Assembly: GCF_902826655.1 (NCBI RefSeq)
Contig: NZ_CADEFR010000004.1
Coordinates: forward strand, 1 to 64,000
Direction: 5' to 3'
From: an uncultured Methylibium sp.
GTDB taxonomy: Bacteria > Pseudomonadota > Gammaproteobacteria > Burkholderiales > Burkholderiaceae_C
DNA length: 64,000 nucleotides
Part shown: one piece after another, positions 17,279 to 24,871 of the stretch
Layout of the letters: each line of letters starts with the position of its first letter
Position numbering within the stretch: the stretch's first letter is position 1
Position numbers and translations under genes: made by a program
The notes under the pieces: generated by a model
What the model was told of the DNA's origin: nothing
Seen by the model: only the letters and a program-made list of their open reading frames with translations
Database searches by the model: none

Positions 17279-17566
17279 TCAGGAGCCGGCGGCAAGGCCG
17301 GCCTCCTCCATGAGAAGGTCGATGACACGGTCGCTGGTCAGCTTGTCCACGACGAGAGCCATCGTGTCGAGGCGGACGATCTCGTACATGGCGGGCATGT
17401 CGACGTCGGGCAGTATCGAAACGAGCGCGCCGTTGGGCAGCGTCAGCGCCAGCTGCGCGTCGCTTCCTTCGAAGGGGCCCGGTACGAGTTCGCCCGAAGT
17501 GCCCGACAGGGTGCTGAAGATCCGGCGGGCCAATTCCGCCATGCTTGTGCGCGTGGTGAGGTTCAT
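17279..17566 (-). CDS. Hypothetical protein, first gene of the modification operon
   Basis: 95 aa, starting MNLTTRTSMAELARRIFSTL. Alternating short strands and helices (AQLALTLPNGALVSILPDV, TSDRVIDLLMEEAGL). No recognisable domain. It is the first gene of the leftward operon 17566-15178 and faces the 0.8-kb divergent intergenic region. Confidence 0.65.
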   Translation of the reverse strand: MNLTTRTSMAELARRIFSTLSGTSGELVPGPFEGSDAQLALTLPNGALVSILPDVDMPAMYEIVRLDTMALVVDKLTSDRVIDLLMEEAGLAAGS

Positions 17567-17823
17567 GGTGCTGCCAGTGTTGAAGCTCTTCGAGAGCGAT
17601 CAACCCTGTGCGCACCCGTCGCACCCCTCGGCCGCGAAGCGTCGGCCACGAAGTGGCCGGATCGACACCGATGTGCATGCGACACGCGTGCTACGGGACT
17701 ACCGGCGCGGCCGCTTCGGTGGCAGAGTAACCAAGCTTCCTGTTGGCGCTCGTGCCGACACAGCCTTCATTCCGAACCGTCGTCGGTTCTGACGTGAAGT
17801 CCCAAGGGGCTCCTGCACCTTGG

Positions 17824-17845
17824 CGTTAGCGGTCGTGACCCGCAC
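17824..17845 (+). repeat. 22-bp dispersed repeat, copy B
   Basis: Identical to copies A and C. It lies 258 bp upstream of the leftward modification operon and about 520 bp before the next rightward gene. A short inverted repeat (17774-17789) ends 34 bp upstream. Confidence 0.85.
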
Positions 17846-18222
17846 TAGGAGCGGCCACTCGTTGGCCATGTCGCGAAAGCGATGAATCCCGCAAGGGACT
17901 GGACGGCGCGCTAAGCGCTGTTCGAATCGTCGAGCCGCTGATCACTCTGCGGTTCGAGGGGTCGTGTTGCCCGCAGCAGTCAGCTGCGCCTGGCCGTCAC
18001 GATCACGCTTGAAGCTTTGCTCCCGCGCTTCGATCTCGAGACATCGGATCACGGCACGGTGAGCGGTGGCGAATCGTCAGTGGTCTCGAAGGAGCTGCTG
18101 CAAGTTCGCTGCAGTGCTTCGTGTCTCGACACGTCATTCCTCGCGGATGGCGAGTCCACCGAAGTCGCAGTCCGTGATGCCGGACTGCTCATCCTTGGGA
18201 AGGTCACAGCCTTCCTGATCGT

Positions 18223-18258
18223 GCGAAAGACCCAATGCTTCGGCTTGGGTCTTTTCGC
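18223..18258 (+). terminator. Strong hairpin with TTCG loop
   Basis: GCGAAAGACCCAA pairs with TTGGGTCTTTTCGC, and the stem continues through GC-TTCG-GC with one bulged base. A TTCG tetraloop in a 15-bp stem is very stable as RNA. T-richness lies inside the 3' arm rather than after it, so it may be a terminator or the core of a structured leader or small RNA. Confidence 0.5.
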
Positions 18259-18298
18259 TACTTCTGGGCCCGCGTTCGCGGCGCCTGCAACCCGGAAT

Positions 18299-18340
18299 GG
18301 GGAACATCGTTTCTCCAATCCAGGGGGCGTGGTGTTCCCC
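18299..18340 (+). promoter_or_regulatory. Leader stem before the 54-aa gene
   Basis: GGGGAACA (18299-18306) and TGTTCCCC (18333-18340) are perfect 8-bp arms with a 26-base loop, followed by TTTT and, 27 bp later, the start codon. The pattern recurs before other small genes in 18-32.4 kb. Confidence 0.45.
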
Positions 18341-18366
18341 TTTTGCTCACGCAAAGGAGAACGACC

Positions 18367-18531
18367 ATGTCGACCAACACGTCTCGACTCGTGTGCCGCC
18401 TGCTTGGCGGTTCCGGCCGTGCCCCGCTCGTTGCGGTGCCGACCGTGAAGCTCCCCGCCCTGCTCGCGCCGATCTGCCGTCAAGCGGTCGACGCGGTCGT
18501 CCAGCCCGCCGCGCAGCCCTTGGCTGCGTGA
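18367..18531 (+). CDS. Small protein, 54 aa
   Basis: Starts MSTNTSRLVCRLLGGSGRAP behind a very good AAAGGAG. It reads on through a hydrophobic, proline-containing middle (LVAVPTVKLPALLAPICRQAV) to LAA. Too short for a family call. The strong ribosome binding site and the leader hairpin make translation likely. Confidence 0.5.
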   Translation: MSTNTSRLVCRLLGGSGRAPLVAVPTVKLPALLAPICRQAVDAVVQPAAQPLAA

Positions 18532-18536
18532 ACGCA

Positions 18537-18746
18537 ATGGACAAGGACGAGTGGAAGCAGTTCCTTCGCTGGCTCGACGATGCCAACGAGGGTGAACTGG
18601 CTCAGATGAAGCAGCGCCTGCGTTCCACGCAGGCCGCCGTCACTGAGCCGGGCGTTCGCTCCGATCTGCGTCGGATGCTGCGCCTAATCGATGAGGAGGT
18701 CCTGATTCGTCAGAACCTGGCGACACGCTCGCAAGGGCGTCGTTAG
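18537..18746 (+). CDS. Small helical protein, 69 aa
   Basis: ATG five bases after the previous stop. MDKDEWKQFLRWLDDANEGELAQMKQRLRSTQ is strongly helical and charged, as is the second half (RSDLRRMLRLIDEEVLIRQNL). It could be a helical-hairpin regulator or an antitoxin-like protein, but no family is recognised. It is likely co-transcribed with the 54-aa gene. Confidence 0.6.
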   Translation: MDKDEWKQFLRWLDDANEGELAQMKQRLRSTQAAVTEPGVRSDLRRMLRLIDEEVLIRQNLATRSQGRR

Positions 18747-18928
18747 CCGCAGGGGTAAGCCGCCTCAGGAGGGATTCGAACGTGGGCCGGTTCAACGCCG
18801 CCGCCCACAGCAGTTCCCTCTCGAGCGCGGCCCGCCCGCCTTCAATCATCTGAAGAGAAGTGCCGGAACGAGTCATCGTGAAGGCTTTCATGTGGGGTGC
18901 CGCGCAAGCGGTATTCCATGCTACCCCA

Positions 18929-18949
18929 GCGGGGACCGGCTGTCCCCGC
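18929..18949 (+). promoter_or_regulatory. Leader stem before the 171-aa gene
   Basis: GCGGGGAC-cggct-GTCCCCGC is a perfect 8-bp stem with a 5-base loop, 42 bp before the ATG at 18992. A second, weaker pairing (CGTCTCC with GGAGAGACG) lies between the stem and the start codon and covers the ribosome binding site. Confidence 0.45.
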
Positions 18950-18991
18950 CAAAGGACGGTTCGTCTCCCTGCTCGACACAGGAGAGACGCC

Positions 18992-19507
18992 ATGTCCGAA
19001 GCCCTCAGCAACGAGCAGCATCAACCCCAGCCGCGGCAGTACACACCGGCTCCGAATCGGCGCTACGCCGAGGAGGACCGCGCCTGGTCGCAGCTGTACG
19101 CAGCCATTGGCCAGACCTCCACCGCCGAGGAAGTGGTCAAGCAACTCGATGCCGATCTGCAATCCAAGCGCACGCACCTGGCGCTGTACATCCGGGCCAG
19201 GACGACCCTGCGCGAGCAGAAGGCCGCCGACGCACGGATCGAGCGCATCGGTGCCTTCGTGCGCCATGCCCTGGACTTCGTGGTCCTGGGCCCGCTTCGC
19301 CTCGTGCGCGCCGCACTGTCCCTCGGTGCAAGCGTGGCCGTCGAAGCCATGCCCCCTGTTCGCAGGGAGCCCGCCAAGGCCCGCACATCGGCTCTCCGCA
19401 GCGACCCGGACTTCGCGCACGCGAAAGGTCGGTTCACTTCTGGCGCCGATGTCCCGGGCTCCGCGGCGGGCGAAGCCGGGGAATCACGCAGCGCCAAGGC
19501 AGCGTGA
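18992..19507 (+). CDS. Hypothetical protein, 171 aa
   Basis: The ATG at 18992 follows AGGAGAG. The N-terminal part is helical (AEEDRAWSQLYAAIGQTSTAEEVVKQLDADLQSKRTHLALYIRARTTLREQKAAD). One possible membrane-associated helix follows (FVVLGPLRLVRAALSLGASVAV), then a disordered end. No family recognised. It converges on the leftward 71-aa gene with a 24-bp overlap. Confidence 0.6.
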   Translation: MSEALSNEQHQPQPRQYTPAPNRRYAEEDRAWSQLYAAIGQTSTAEEVVKQLDADLQSKRTHLALYIRARTTLREQKAADARIERIGAFVRHALDFVVLGPLRLVRAALSLGASVAVEAMPPVRREPAKARTSALRSDPDFAHAKGRFTSGADVPGSAAGEAGESRSAKAA

Positions 19508-19699
19508 GCGTTCCTCGTCCAGAAGGAAGTGCAGGAAGCGCGTGTCCTCCGACACGCCCCAGAAATGGACCTTGCACTTCCCGATGTACTCGTCGAGGTC
19601 GTCGAGCGTCTTCACGTGCACCGGCGGCATGCCGGTGATCTTCGTGAAGCGCTCGACCTCGCGTCGGGTGAGCCGGATGCTGTTTCCAAGCCGAATCAT
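19484..19699 (-). CDS. Small protein, 71 aa
   Basis: MIRLGNSIRLTRREVERFTKITGMPPVHVKTLDDLDEYIGKCKVHFWGVSED... looks like a genuine compact protein with a helix-rich N-terminus that could bind DNA. It is a single leftward gene among rightward ones. No family recognised. Confidence 0.5.
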   Translation of the reverse strand: MIRLGNSIRLTRREVERFTKITGMPPVHVKTLDDLDEYIGKCKVHFWGVSEDTRFLHFLLDEERSRCLGAA

Positions 19700-19800
19700 C
19701 TCGATGTCCTGCGGATCTCCGTGCTCGGCAGCAGTTGCTGTCCGAGCGTCAAGAGTGTCCCACGTCGAGGTTCAACGAATCTCCCACAAGGATCCAAGTC

Positions 19801-20064
19801 ATGACGATTACGAACGAAGCACTGACGATGATCGAGCTCGATGCTGCGATCGCGCCGGCGCCCATGCTGAGCCACTACATCGAGGTGGTTCGCAACGGCG
19901 TGCAGGACGCGCCCGCAGATGTCGCGGAGCATGGTCGTCATCTGCTGCTCAAGCTCGAGCACCTCCTGCGCCAGCAGCAGGTCGAGCACATCCACGCCGC
20001 GGCTGGCCAGGACTACCTGGCGCCGTGGCTCACGCTCGCAGAACCGGTGCGCGCGGCGGCCTGA
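19801..20064 (+). CDS. Small helical protein, 87 aa
   Basis: ATG behind AAGGA. MTITNEALTMIELDAAIAPAPMLSHYIEVVRNGVQDAP continues into a long helix with a Gln-rich run (KLEHLLRQQQVEHIHAAAG). No enzyme motif and no family recognised. It stands alone, 97 bp after the divergent 71-aa gene start and 118 bp before the frameshifted membrane gene. Confidence 0.55.
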   Translation: MTITNEALTMIELDAAIAPAPMLSHYIEVVRNGVQDAPADVAEHGRHLLLKLEHLLRQQQVEHIHAAAGQDYLAPWLTLAEPVRAAA

Positions 20065-20182
20065 AACAGTGGCCGCGAATCACGCAGGTGCTCGACACCT
20101 GCATTCCAAGAACCCGAGCGGGGCGCGCCATTCCCCGGTCGGGTGGAGGCGTCCTTCTCGACAACAAGAAAGGACGACTCGT

Positions 20183-20505
20183 ATGGCACCTCGCACCGAA
20201 CGCGCTCGACTCAAGGTCGAGCAGCGCCGCCGCCTCACGATCTTCTTCAACAAACAGCCCGCATCAGCGCGGCCGACGCGCTGAAGAAGGCGTCGTGGAT
20301 CTTGGCGGCAGCGAACGCATACCTTGGCTTCGCCAAGGGCTCGCTGGCCTACATGGTCATCGTGGTGATCGGCTGGCTGGTCGCGCAGACCCTGGCCGTC
20401 ATTCTCCTCAGCATCGAGGAGAAGGAGGGCTCGCAAGGGCCCGAGGAGCAGCAACATGCAAGCACTTCTGGAATCCGTGGCAAGCGCCCTCAACACCGAC
20501 CCTGA
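20183..20505 (+). pseudogene. Small membrane-protein gene with an apparent frameshift
   Basis: The ATG at 20183 starts MAPRTERARLKVEQRRRLTIFFNK and stops at 20284. A second frame, open across the same point, continues TARISAADALKKASWILAAANAYLGFAKGSL and a membrane span (AYMVIVVIGWLVAQTLAVILL) to 20505. The two halves join well if one A is missing in the run AACAAACAG near 20251-20260. Either a real one-base deletion or a base-calling error would explain it. The restored protein would be about 107 aa with a cytoplasmic basic start. The end overlaps the next gene by 50 bp. Confidence 0.5.
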
Positions 20506-20674
20506 CTTGGCCGGACTGGCGATAGCCTGGCTGGCGCTCACGGTCTGGGGGACTTCTGTCGTGGTTCTCGCCTACTGCAGCAGGTTGCGCGAGAGAGCCG
20601 CGATGGAGCATCCACCGCAGCACCCGCTCTTCCCCGACTTCGGAGGTCGCAAAGACGCTCGCTCCAAAACTTGA
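20456..20674 (+). CDS. Small single-span membrane protein, 72 aa
   Basis: MQALLESVASALNTDPDLAGLAIAWLALTVWGTSVVVLAYCSRLRERAAME: one membrane span at about residues 18-41 followed by a basic, proline-rich cytoplasmic tail. It overlaps the end of the preceding membrane gene and is followed immediately by a terminator. No family recognised. Confidence 0.6.
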   Translation: MQALLESVASALNTDPDLAGLAIAWLALTVWGTSVVVLAYCSRLRERAAMEHPPQHPLFPDFGGRKDARSKT

Positions 20675-20701
20675 ACCCCGGCTTGCCGGGGTTTTTCTTT
20701 T
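20674..20701 (+). terminator. Rho-independent terminator
   Basis: AACCCCGGC-TT-GCCGGGGTT followed by a T-rich tract (TTTTTCTTTT). It overlaps the stop of the 72-aa gene and separates the rightward small genes from the convergent nuclease gene. Confidence 0.9.
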
Positions 20702-20754
20702 CTACGATCCCCTCTTTCCGGCGACAACAGTTCTCGCGCGGCCGGCAGCCAAAT

Positions 20755-21363
20755 TCAGCTCCGCGATTCGTCCCCGGTCGCCACGTGCTGCTTGCGCCAG
20801 ACCCACGGTGCGACTGGGTTCGACTCCGACCAGAGTCCCCGGCGGTCGGCGCGCGCTTCCTCCTCGAGCCGGATGAGGTCGGGATCCCGCGAGTAGGCGA
20901 GATAGACCCAGGCCATGCCGCGGCGGACCTGCTCCGCATTGACGTCGAACCCGTCGACGAAGACCTCGGCAATCGGTCGCCCATAGCGATCGACCTGGTG
21001 CCACTTTGCGGTGACCACGCGCTTCCACACCAGTTCACGCAGCGACTGCTCCGAGCGCCGGCCGAACGCCTGCTTCCTTTCCGGCGCGTCGATCCTCGCC
21101 AGGCGCACGCGCAACTGAGCGCCTTCCACCTGCAGGTACAGCGTGTCCCCGTCGCTGATGCCGGTCACTTCGCCCCGCGCGACGTGCTCCGGCAAACGAG
21201 CGACCGCGTGCGTGGTCGCGGCGACGGCCGGGCGGTCCTGCGCGCGGGCCTGCGGCTGAAGCAGCAACGGCCCGACGAGCAACGACGCGAGCAGCAACGC
21301 CGTGATCGCGCCGACTCCCCGTGTCCGGCACGTCATTCCGAGCGCTTCCCTTCCTTCACTCAT
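20755..21363 (-). CDS. Thermonuclease (SNase-like), exported or membrane-anchored
   Basis: 202 aa from the ATG at 21363 (GGAAAG upstream); a start at 21336 is possible. A hydrophobic signal segment (GVGAITALLLASLLVGPLLLQPQARAQ) precedes an OB-fold nuclease domain: VTGISDGDTLYLQVEGAQLRVRLARIDAPER, then RELVWKRVV, DRYGRPIAEVF and VRRGMAWVY. These carry the Asp, Arg and Glu residues of staphylococcal-nuclease relatives, enzymes that cut DNA and RNA with calcium. Its stop is part of an ATGA-coupled three-gene operon. Such genes are common on conjugative elements; the role is unknown. Confidence 0.88.
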   Translation of the reverse strand: MSEGREALGMTCRTRGVGAITALLLASLLVGPLLLQPQARAQDRPAVAATTHAVARLPEHVARGEVTGISDGDTLYLQVEGAQLRVRLARIDAPERKQAFGRRSEQSLRELVWKRVVTAKWHQVDRYGRPIAEVFVDGFDVNAEQVRRGMAWVYLAYSRDPDLIRLEEEARADRRGLWSESNPVAPWVWRKQHVATGDESRS

Positions 21364-21617
21364 CGTCTTTCCTTCAGTGATGCTCGCGCGCCCACAGTCC
21401 GCTTGACCTTCGCGCGCTCGACCCGCTGGCGCGACACTCGTTGCATCACGGCAGCGCGGTAGCACCACGCCACGTCGATCGTCTCCGTGGTGCGCAGGCC
21501 CTTGGCCCGCAGTTCGATGACGCTGCCCACCACCGTCACGATCACGGGGCGAAGCCCACGATCGCGCACCAGCGCCGAGGTCTCCCGGCGTACGGGACGG
21601 GTCGGCTTCGTCGTCAT
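21360..21617 (-). CDS. Small protein, 85 aa
   Basis: MTTKPTRPVRRETSALVRDRGLRPVIVTVVGSVIELRAKGLRTTETIDVAWCYRAAVMQRVSRQRVERAK...: a short beta-rich core followed by a basic helix. The ATG overlaps the stop of the upstream gene and the stop overlaps the nuclease start (both ATGA). The spacing of the core resembles small proteins of phage and ICE origin, but I do not recognise a named family. Confidence 0.65.
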   Translation of the reverse strand: MTTKPTRPVRRETSALVRDRGLRPVIVTVVGSVIELRAKGLRTTETIDVAWCYRAAVMQRVSRQRVERAKVKRTVGARASLKERR

Positions 21618-22024
21618 GCCCGACTCGCCCGCGCGACCATGCCCTCGCCCCGCGCTGACGTTTGGCCGACCGCCTCGACGTGCTCGATGCAGTCGCGCAG
21701 CATTTTCGCGACTCGTCCGGCGTCCAGGCCTTCCATCATGCGCACTGCACCGCACACCCGCGCCAGTGCGCCCGCCAGCTCGTCATAGCTGTTCGCCGCG
21801 ATGCGCCAGCGCGCGACGTTTCGCCATTCCTTGCCCAGCTTGTTCCGGCACTCGGCGCCGACCTGCCCCAGCGGACATGTGCGCAGGTCGTGGCCTCGGG
21901 GTAGTTCGGAGAGCAGCAGAACTGCCGCCTCGGGCGGCCCCTTGACAGCGCTCGTGGCATCCATGGCAGCAGCCCCGGCCATCGCCGCGGCCTGGTTGCC
22001 GGCCGCTGTCCTTGCCGATTCCAT
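21614..22024 (-). CDS. Hypothetical protein, 136 aa
   Basis: Start ATG at 22024 behind GGAGGAGG; the frame is open upstream but the strong ribosome binding site decides. Soluble and helical: MESARTAAGNQAAAMAGAAAM, LLLSELPRGHDLRTCPLGQVGAECRNKLGKEWRNVARWRIAANSYDEL, AKMLRDCIEHVEAVGQ. Two cysteines lie in the middle. No family recognised. First gene of the coupled trio ending in the nuclease. Confidence 0.6.
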   Translation of the reverse strand: MESARTAAGNQAAAMAGAAAMDATSAVKGPPEAAVLLLSELPRGHDLRTCPLGQVGAECRNKLGKEWRNVARWRIAANSYDELAGALARVCGAVRMMEGLDAGRVAKMLRDCIEHVEAVGQTSARGEGMVARASRA

Positions 22025-22086
22025 GCACCTCCTCCGAGTCTTCGGTTGCTGCATCGTCTCGCGCCGCATCGCCCGGTCAAGTTGCG

Positions 22087-23535
22087 CTATGCGGGCATGA
22101 GCTGTCGATGCTGCAGCCACTCCTCGAAGCTCGCGCACAGGCGGATCGCTGCCCTTGCGCGCGTCAGCGCGACATAGAGGATGTTGATTTCCTCCTGCTC
22201 GACCTCGTCGACGCGGAGCTCGCGTCCGTCCTCGAAGAACCGCAGGAAGTCGTCGGCGAGCCACACCTGCTCGAACTCCAGGCCCTTGGACTTATGGGCA
22301 GTGCTGAAGAAGACCCCGTCGAACCGCCGCCAGTCCTCCTTGCCCACGTCGACGTGCCGCGCCTTGATCTCGTCGATCAGCGCCGGCACCCGATGACCAT
22401 AGTCCTGCACGACGCGCACCAGGTGCTTCAGCTCCGGGTCCTCCGCTTCCTCGGCAAGTTCGCACAGATCGTCGAAGCACGCGAACGAGCGCAGGTAGGC
22501 GTCGCGCATCAGGCCTCGGTCGCCGGCAGACAGGTAGTAGGTGTCGAGGATCTTCTCCAGCTTGTAGCCCTCGGACCCTCCGACGAAGTGGTAGCGGCGG
22601 TTCAGTGACAGGAACGCGACCGCTTCCTCGAAAACAGCGGCGTTGGTGCGCGCGATGACGGCGAACGCCTGTCGCGTGTCGATCGACATGCGCGTCTCCT
22701 GCGGCTGGCCGGCACCGACGAGCGGACGATCGAACCCCTCCTTGAAAGCCGAGAGCAGCGCGTTGGCCAGACTCGCAATGCCGCGACCGAACCGGAAGCT
22801 TCTCGTCAGCGGCAACCGCTCCTGCGCGTCGAACAGGACGAGCGCGTTCGTCGCGCCGCGGAACGAGTAGATCGCCTGCGCGGCGTCGCCCACCATCACG
22901 ACCGAAGCGGCCTGCCCTCGGACGATGTCGAACGTGCAGGGATTCAGGTCTTGCGCTTCATCGACCGCGATCACGTCGTACCCCCGGAGCGCCGGTCGGT
23001 CCATCTGGAACAGCTTGAGGTAGCCGTCATGGGGAAGCTTGATCTCCCGCTCGCGCGGATCGGTCATCCGCAGCCACACCTCGCGCGCCACGCGCACGAG
23101 CACGGAGGGATCCGCCATGCGCGCCGCGATGTCGGGGGGAACGTGATCGAGACCGAGCTGCGGCTCCAGCGATCCGCACCAGCGCTGGATGGCCTGCAGC
23201 GCCCCGGCAGCGACCAACGGCCCGCATCCGAACGCCTTGCCCACCGTCGAAGGGTATGTGTTGCCTACGCGCTCGGCCGCACGCTCGCCGAACAGCTCCT
23301 TCGCCTTGCGCCAGGCGATTGAATGCGTCGTACGGGACGTGACGTTGGGCGGCATCCTGGCCGCCGCCTCGAGCTGAATCGCCTTGTTGAACGCCAGGTA
23401 GAGCACCCTGGCGCCGCGCCGCGCGTCTGCGTAAGCGCACAGCGTCGTCGTCTTTGCCGCGCCTGCGCCGGCTTGCACGGCGAGTCGGCGACTGCCGGAC
23501 CGCACGATGCGCGTCTGCTCTTCGGTCAGCTCCAT
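22087..23535 (-). CDS. UvrD/Rep-type (SF1) helicase
   Basis: 482 aa, shorter than classical UvrD. Motifs in order: Q motif MELTEEQTRIV, Walker A QAGAGAAKTTTLCAYA (about residues 21-36), Ia LYLAFNKAIQ, Walker B IAVDEAQDLNP, motif III MVGDAAQAIYSFRGA, IV/V STAHKSKGLEFEQVWLADDF, and VI LYVALTRARAAIRL. It should be an ATP-dependent 3'-5' DNA translocase or helicase. Similar short UvrD-like proteins are common on large mobile elements. It overlaps the preceding small membrane gene by 10 bp. Confidence 0.9.
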   Translation of the reverse strand: MELTEEQTRIVRSGSRRLAVQAGAGAAKTTTLCAYADARRGARVLYLAFNKAIQLEAAARMPPNVTSRTTHSIAWRKAKELFGERAAERVGNTYPSTVGKAFGCGPLVAAGALQAIQRWCGSLEPQLGLDHVPPDIAARMADPSVLVRVAREVWLRMTDPREREIKLPHDGYLKLFQMDRPALRGYDVIAVDEAQDLNPCTFDIVRGQAASVVMVGDAAQAIYSFRGATNALVLFDAQERLPLTRSFRFGRGIASLANALLSAFKEGFDRPLVGAGQPQETRMSIDTRQAFAVIARTNAAVFEEAVAFLSLNRRYHFVGGSEGYKLEKILDTYYLSAGDRGLMRDAYLRSFACFDDLCELAEEAEDPELKHLVRVVQDYGHRVPALIDEIKARHVDVGKEDWRRFDGVFFSTAHKSKGLEFEQVWLADDFLRFFEDGRELRVDEVEQEEINILYVALTRARAAIRLCASFEEWLQHRQLMPA

Positions 23536-23810
23536 GGAGACGCGCTCCAGCGCGCGGTGCGCTTGGCAAACAAGCGTCGCGGTCCGGCCGCATCGGCGCT
23601 CCACCGAACAAACGACCACGCGCACACGGCCACGTTGGTCGCGTACATGCCGATGCTCCACCACAGCCCGACGAGGGCGCACAACGCGATCAGGACCGCG
23701 TTCGCGACGATCCAGGTGATGAAACCTTGCCGCTGCTTGAGCGCCACTTGGATCTGGCCCACCACCGTGAGCAACCATCCGGCGATCTGCAGCTCATCCG
23801 CAAACGTCAT
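23526..23810 (-). CDS. Small polytopic membrane protein, 94 aa
   Basis: Starts MTFADELQIAGWLLTVVGQIQVALKQRQGFITWIVANAVLIALCALVGLWWSIGMYATNVAVCAW behind AAGGAATGGC. About three hydrophobic segments. The pattern (Gln in the first span, FITWIVAN, GMYATN) is like one half of small PnuC-like or sugar/cofactor permease proteins, but no substrate can be inferred. It overlaps the helicase start. Confidence 0.65.
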   Translation of the reverse strand: MTFADELQIAGWLLTVVGQIQVALKQRQGFITWIVANAVLIALCALVGLWWSIGMYATNVAVCAWSFVRWSADAAGPRRLFAKRTARWSASPWS

Positions 23811-24031
23811 GCCATTCCTTTCGGGTGTCGAGGCGATAGTCATTCTCGAAGTCGCATCGGCTTCTTCAAGCCTCGCCCTACCGCGCAGGCTCCCGCGTGC
23901 CTCTCCGAGCCGGCGACGGCACCAATGCTCGCGACTGTCGCCATCGCGCGCCAGCGGAAATCCGGGAGGAAAGGTGCATCCGATACGCGCGGATCGTTGG
24001 CTTGAGCGTGTCTTGCGCGGCGTCCCCGCCG

Positions 24032-24871
24032 TCACGCCGGCGCAGCCGTACGCTCGCCGTTGCGCGTCGTGCGCCGCCTCTTGGTCTTCACGAGCGCGGC
24101 GTGATCGAAGCCGTAGCGGCGCCACACCTCGGGGTTGACGTCGATGGGTCCCGTGCGCTTGCTGCCCAGGTTGATCACGACACCGTGCGCCGAGAGCCTG
24201 CCGCACGAGAAAAGCTCGTACAGCAGCTGGGCCGCGAAGCGCACGACGGTGTCGTTGACGAAGAGGCCCTGCGAGGCCAGCGACATGCGCACCGAGCAGG
24301 ACGGCGCGTTGTCCTCCTTCACCCGATCGTCCAGGAGTTCGGGGAAGAGTTCGGTGACGCAGGGCAGCCGCAGGACGGCATCACGGCGGACTCGCCCCGC
24401 AGGCTCGCCGAGCACGGCCTGCGCGGTCGATTCGGTATTGCCCAGGTCCAGCCAGTAGCTCGCGCCGCATCGCGGGCCCGAAAGCGCGTGGTGCAAAGCT
24501 CGGCGTGCGGCCCGGCTGTCCACGCAGGAAACGAGGATGTCCGGCCCGGGTTCGTTGTGAGAGGTCTGCTCGTAGCGCCACGGACGCGCGGCCCAGTCCA
24601 GGCCGTAGAAGAGATTCAGCCGGTTGATCGTGAGCAGCGCCTTGTTCTGCCCCACGTCGGAAGGGCTGTAGAGGTGCCGGCCGACGTTGGCCGGGCTGAC
24701 ATCGTCGCCGTCGAACGCGGTCACATGAAGGCCGGCCGGATGGCCGAGCGCCCGCATCGCGATGTCCAGCCGCGCCAGGCATGCGGCCATCTGCGCGCCG
24801 TTGCCGCCGACGCCGACCAAGTGCACACGCACCCGGCGCGACAGCAGCTCGGGCTGGATCAGGTGTTCCAT
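24032..24871 (-). CDS. PRTRC ThiF-family protein (E1-like)
   Basis: 279 aa. E1/ThiF adenylation-domain residues are visible: VGVGGNGAQ (glycine loop, residues 19-27), FDGDDVSPANVGRH (D54, D57, N62, R65), K78 and VSCVDSR (115-120). Candidate catalytic cysteines include C171 and C192. E1-like proteins activate the C-terminal glycine of a ubiquitin-like protein by adenylation. This is the last gene of the leftward PRTRC cassette; its start overlaps the end of protein A by 13 bp. The C-terminal 20 residues are basic. Confidence 0.88.
   Translation of the reverse strand: MEHLIQPELLSRRVRVHLVGVGGNGAQMAACLARLDIAMRALGHPAGLHVTAFDGDDVSPANVGRHLYSPSDVGQNKALLTINRLNLFYGLDWAARPWRYEQTSHNEPGPDILVSCVDSRAARRALHHALSGPRCGASYWLDLGNTESTAQAVLGEPAGRVRRDAVLRLPCVTELFPELLDDRVKEDNAPSCSVRMSLASQGLFVNDTVVRFAAQLLYELFSCGRLSAHGVVINLGSKRTGPIDVNPEVWRRYGFDHAALVKTKRRRTTRNGERTAAPA

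Larger units (their letters stand above)
17567..18366. promoter_or_regulatory. Divergent intergenic region with 22-bp repeat and hairpins
   Basis: 800 bp without a convincing gene. It contains an inverted repeat (GAACCG-tcgt-CGGTTC, 17774-17789), the 22-bp repeat (17824-17845), a very stable hairpin (18223-18258) and a second stem just before the 54-aa gene (18299-18340). Promoters for the leftward modification operon and for the rightward small genes are expected here. Confidence 0.5.

Noticed and set aside
20245..20265. Programmed ribosomal frameshift at AACAAACAG
   Set aside because: The site lacks a classical X-XXY-YYZ slippery heptamer followed by a pseudoknot, so a plain indel is the simpler reading.
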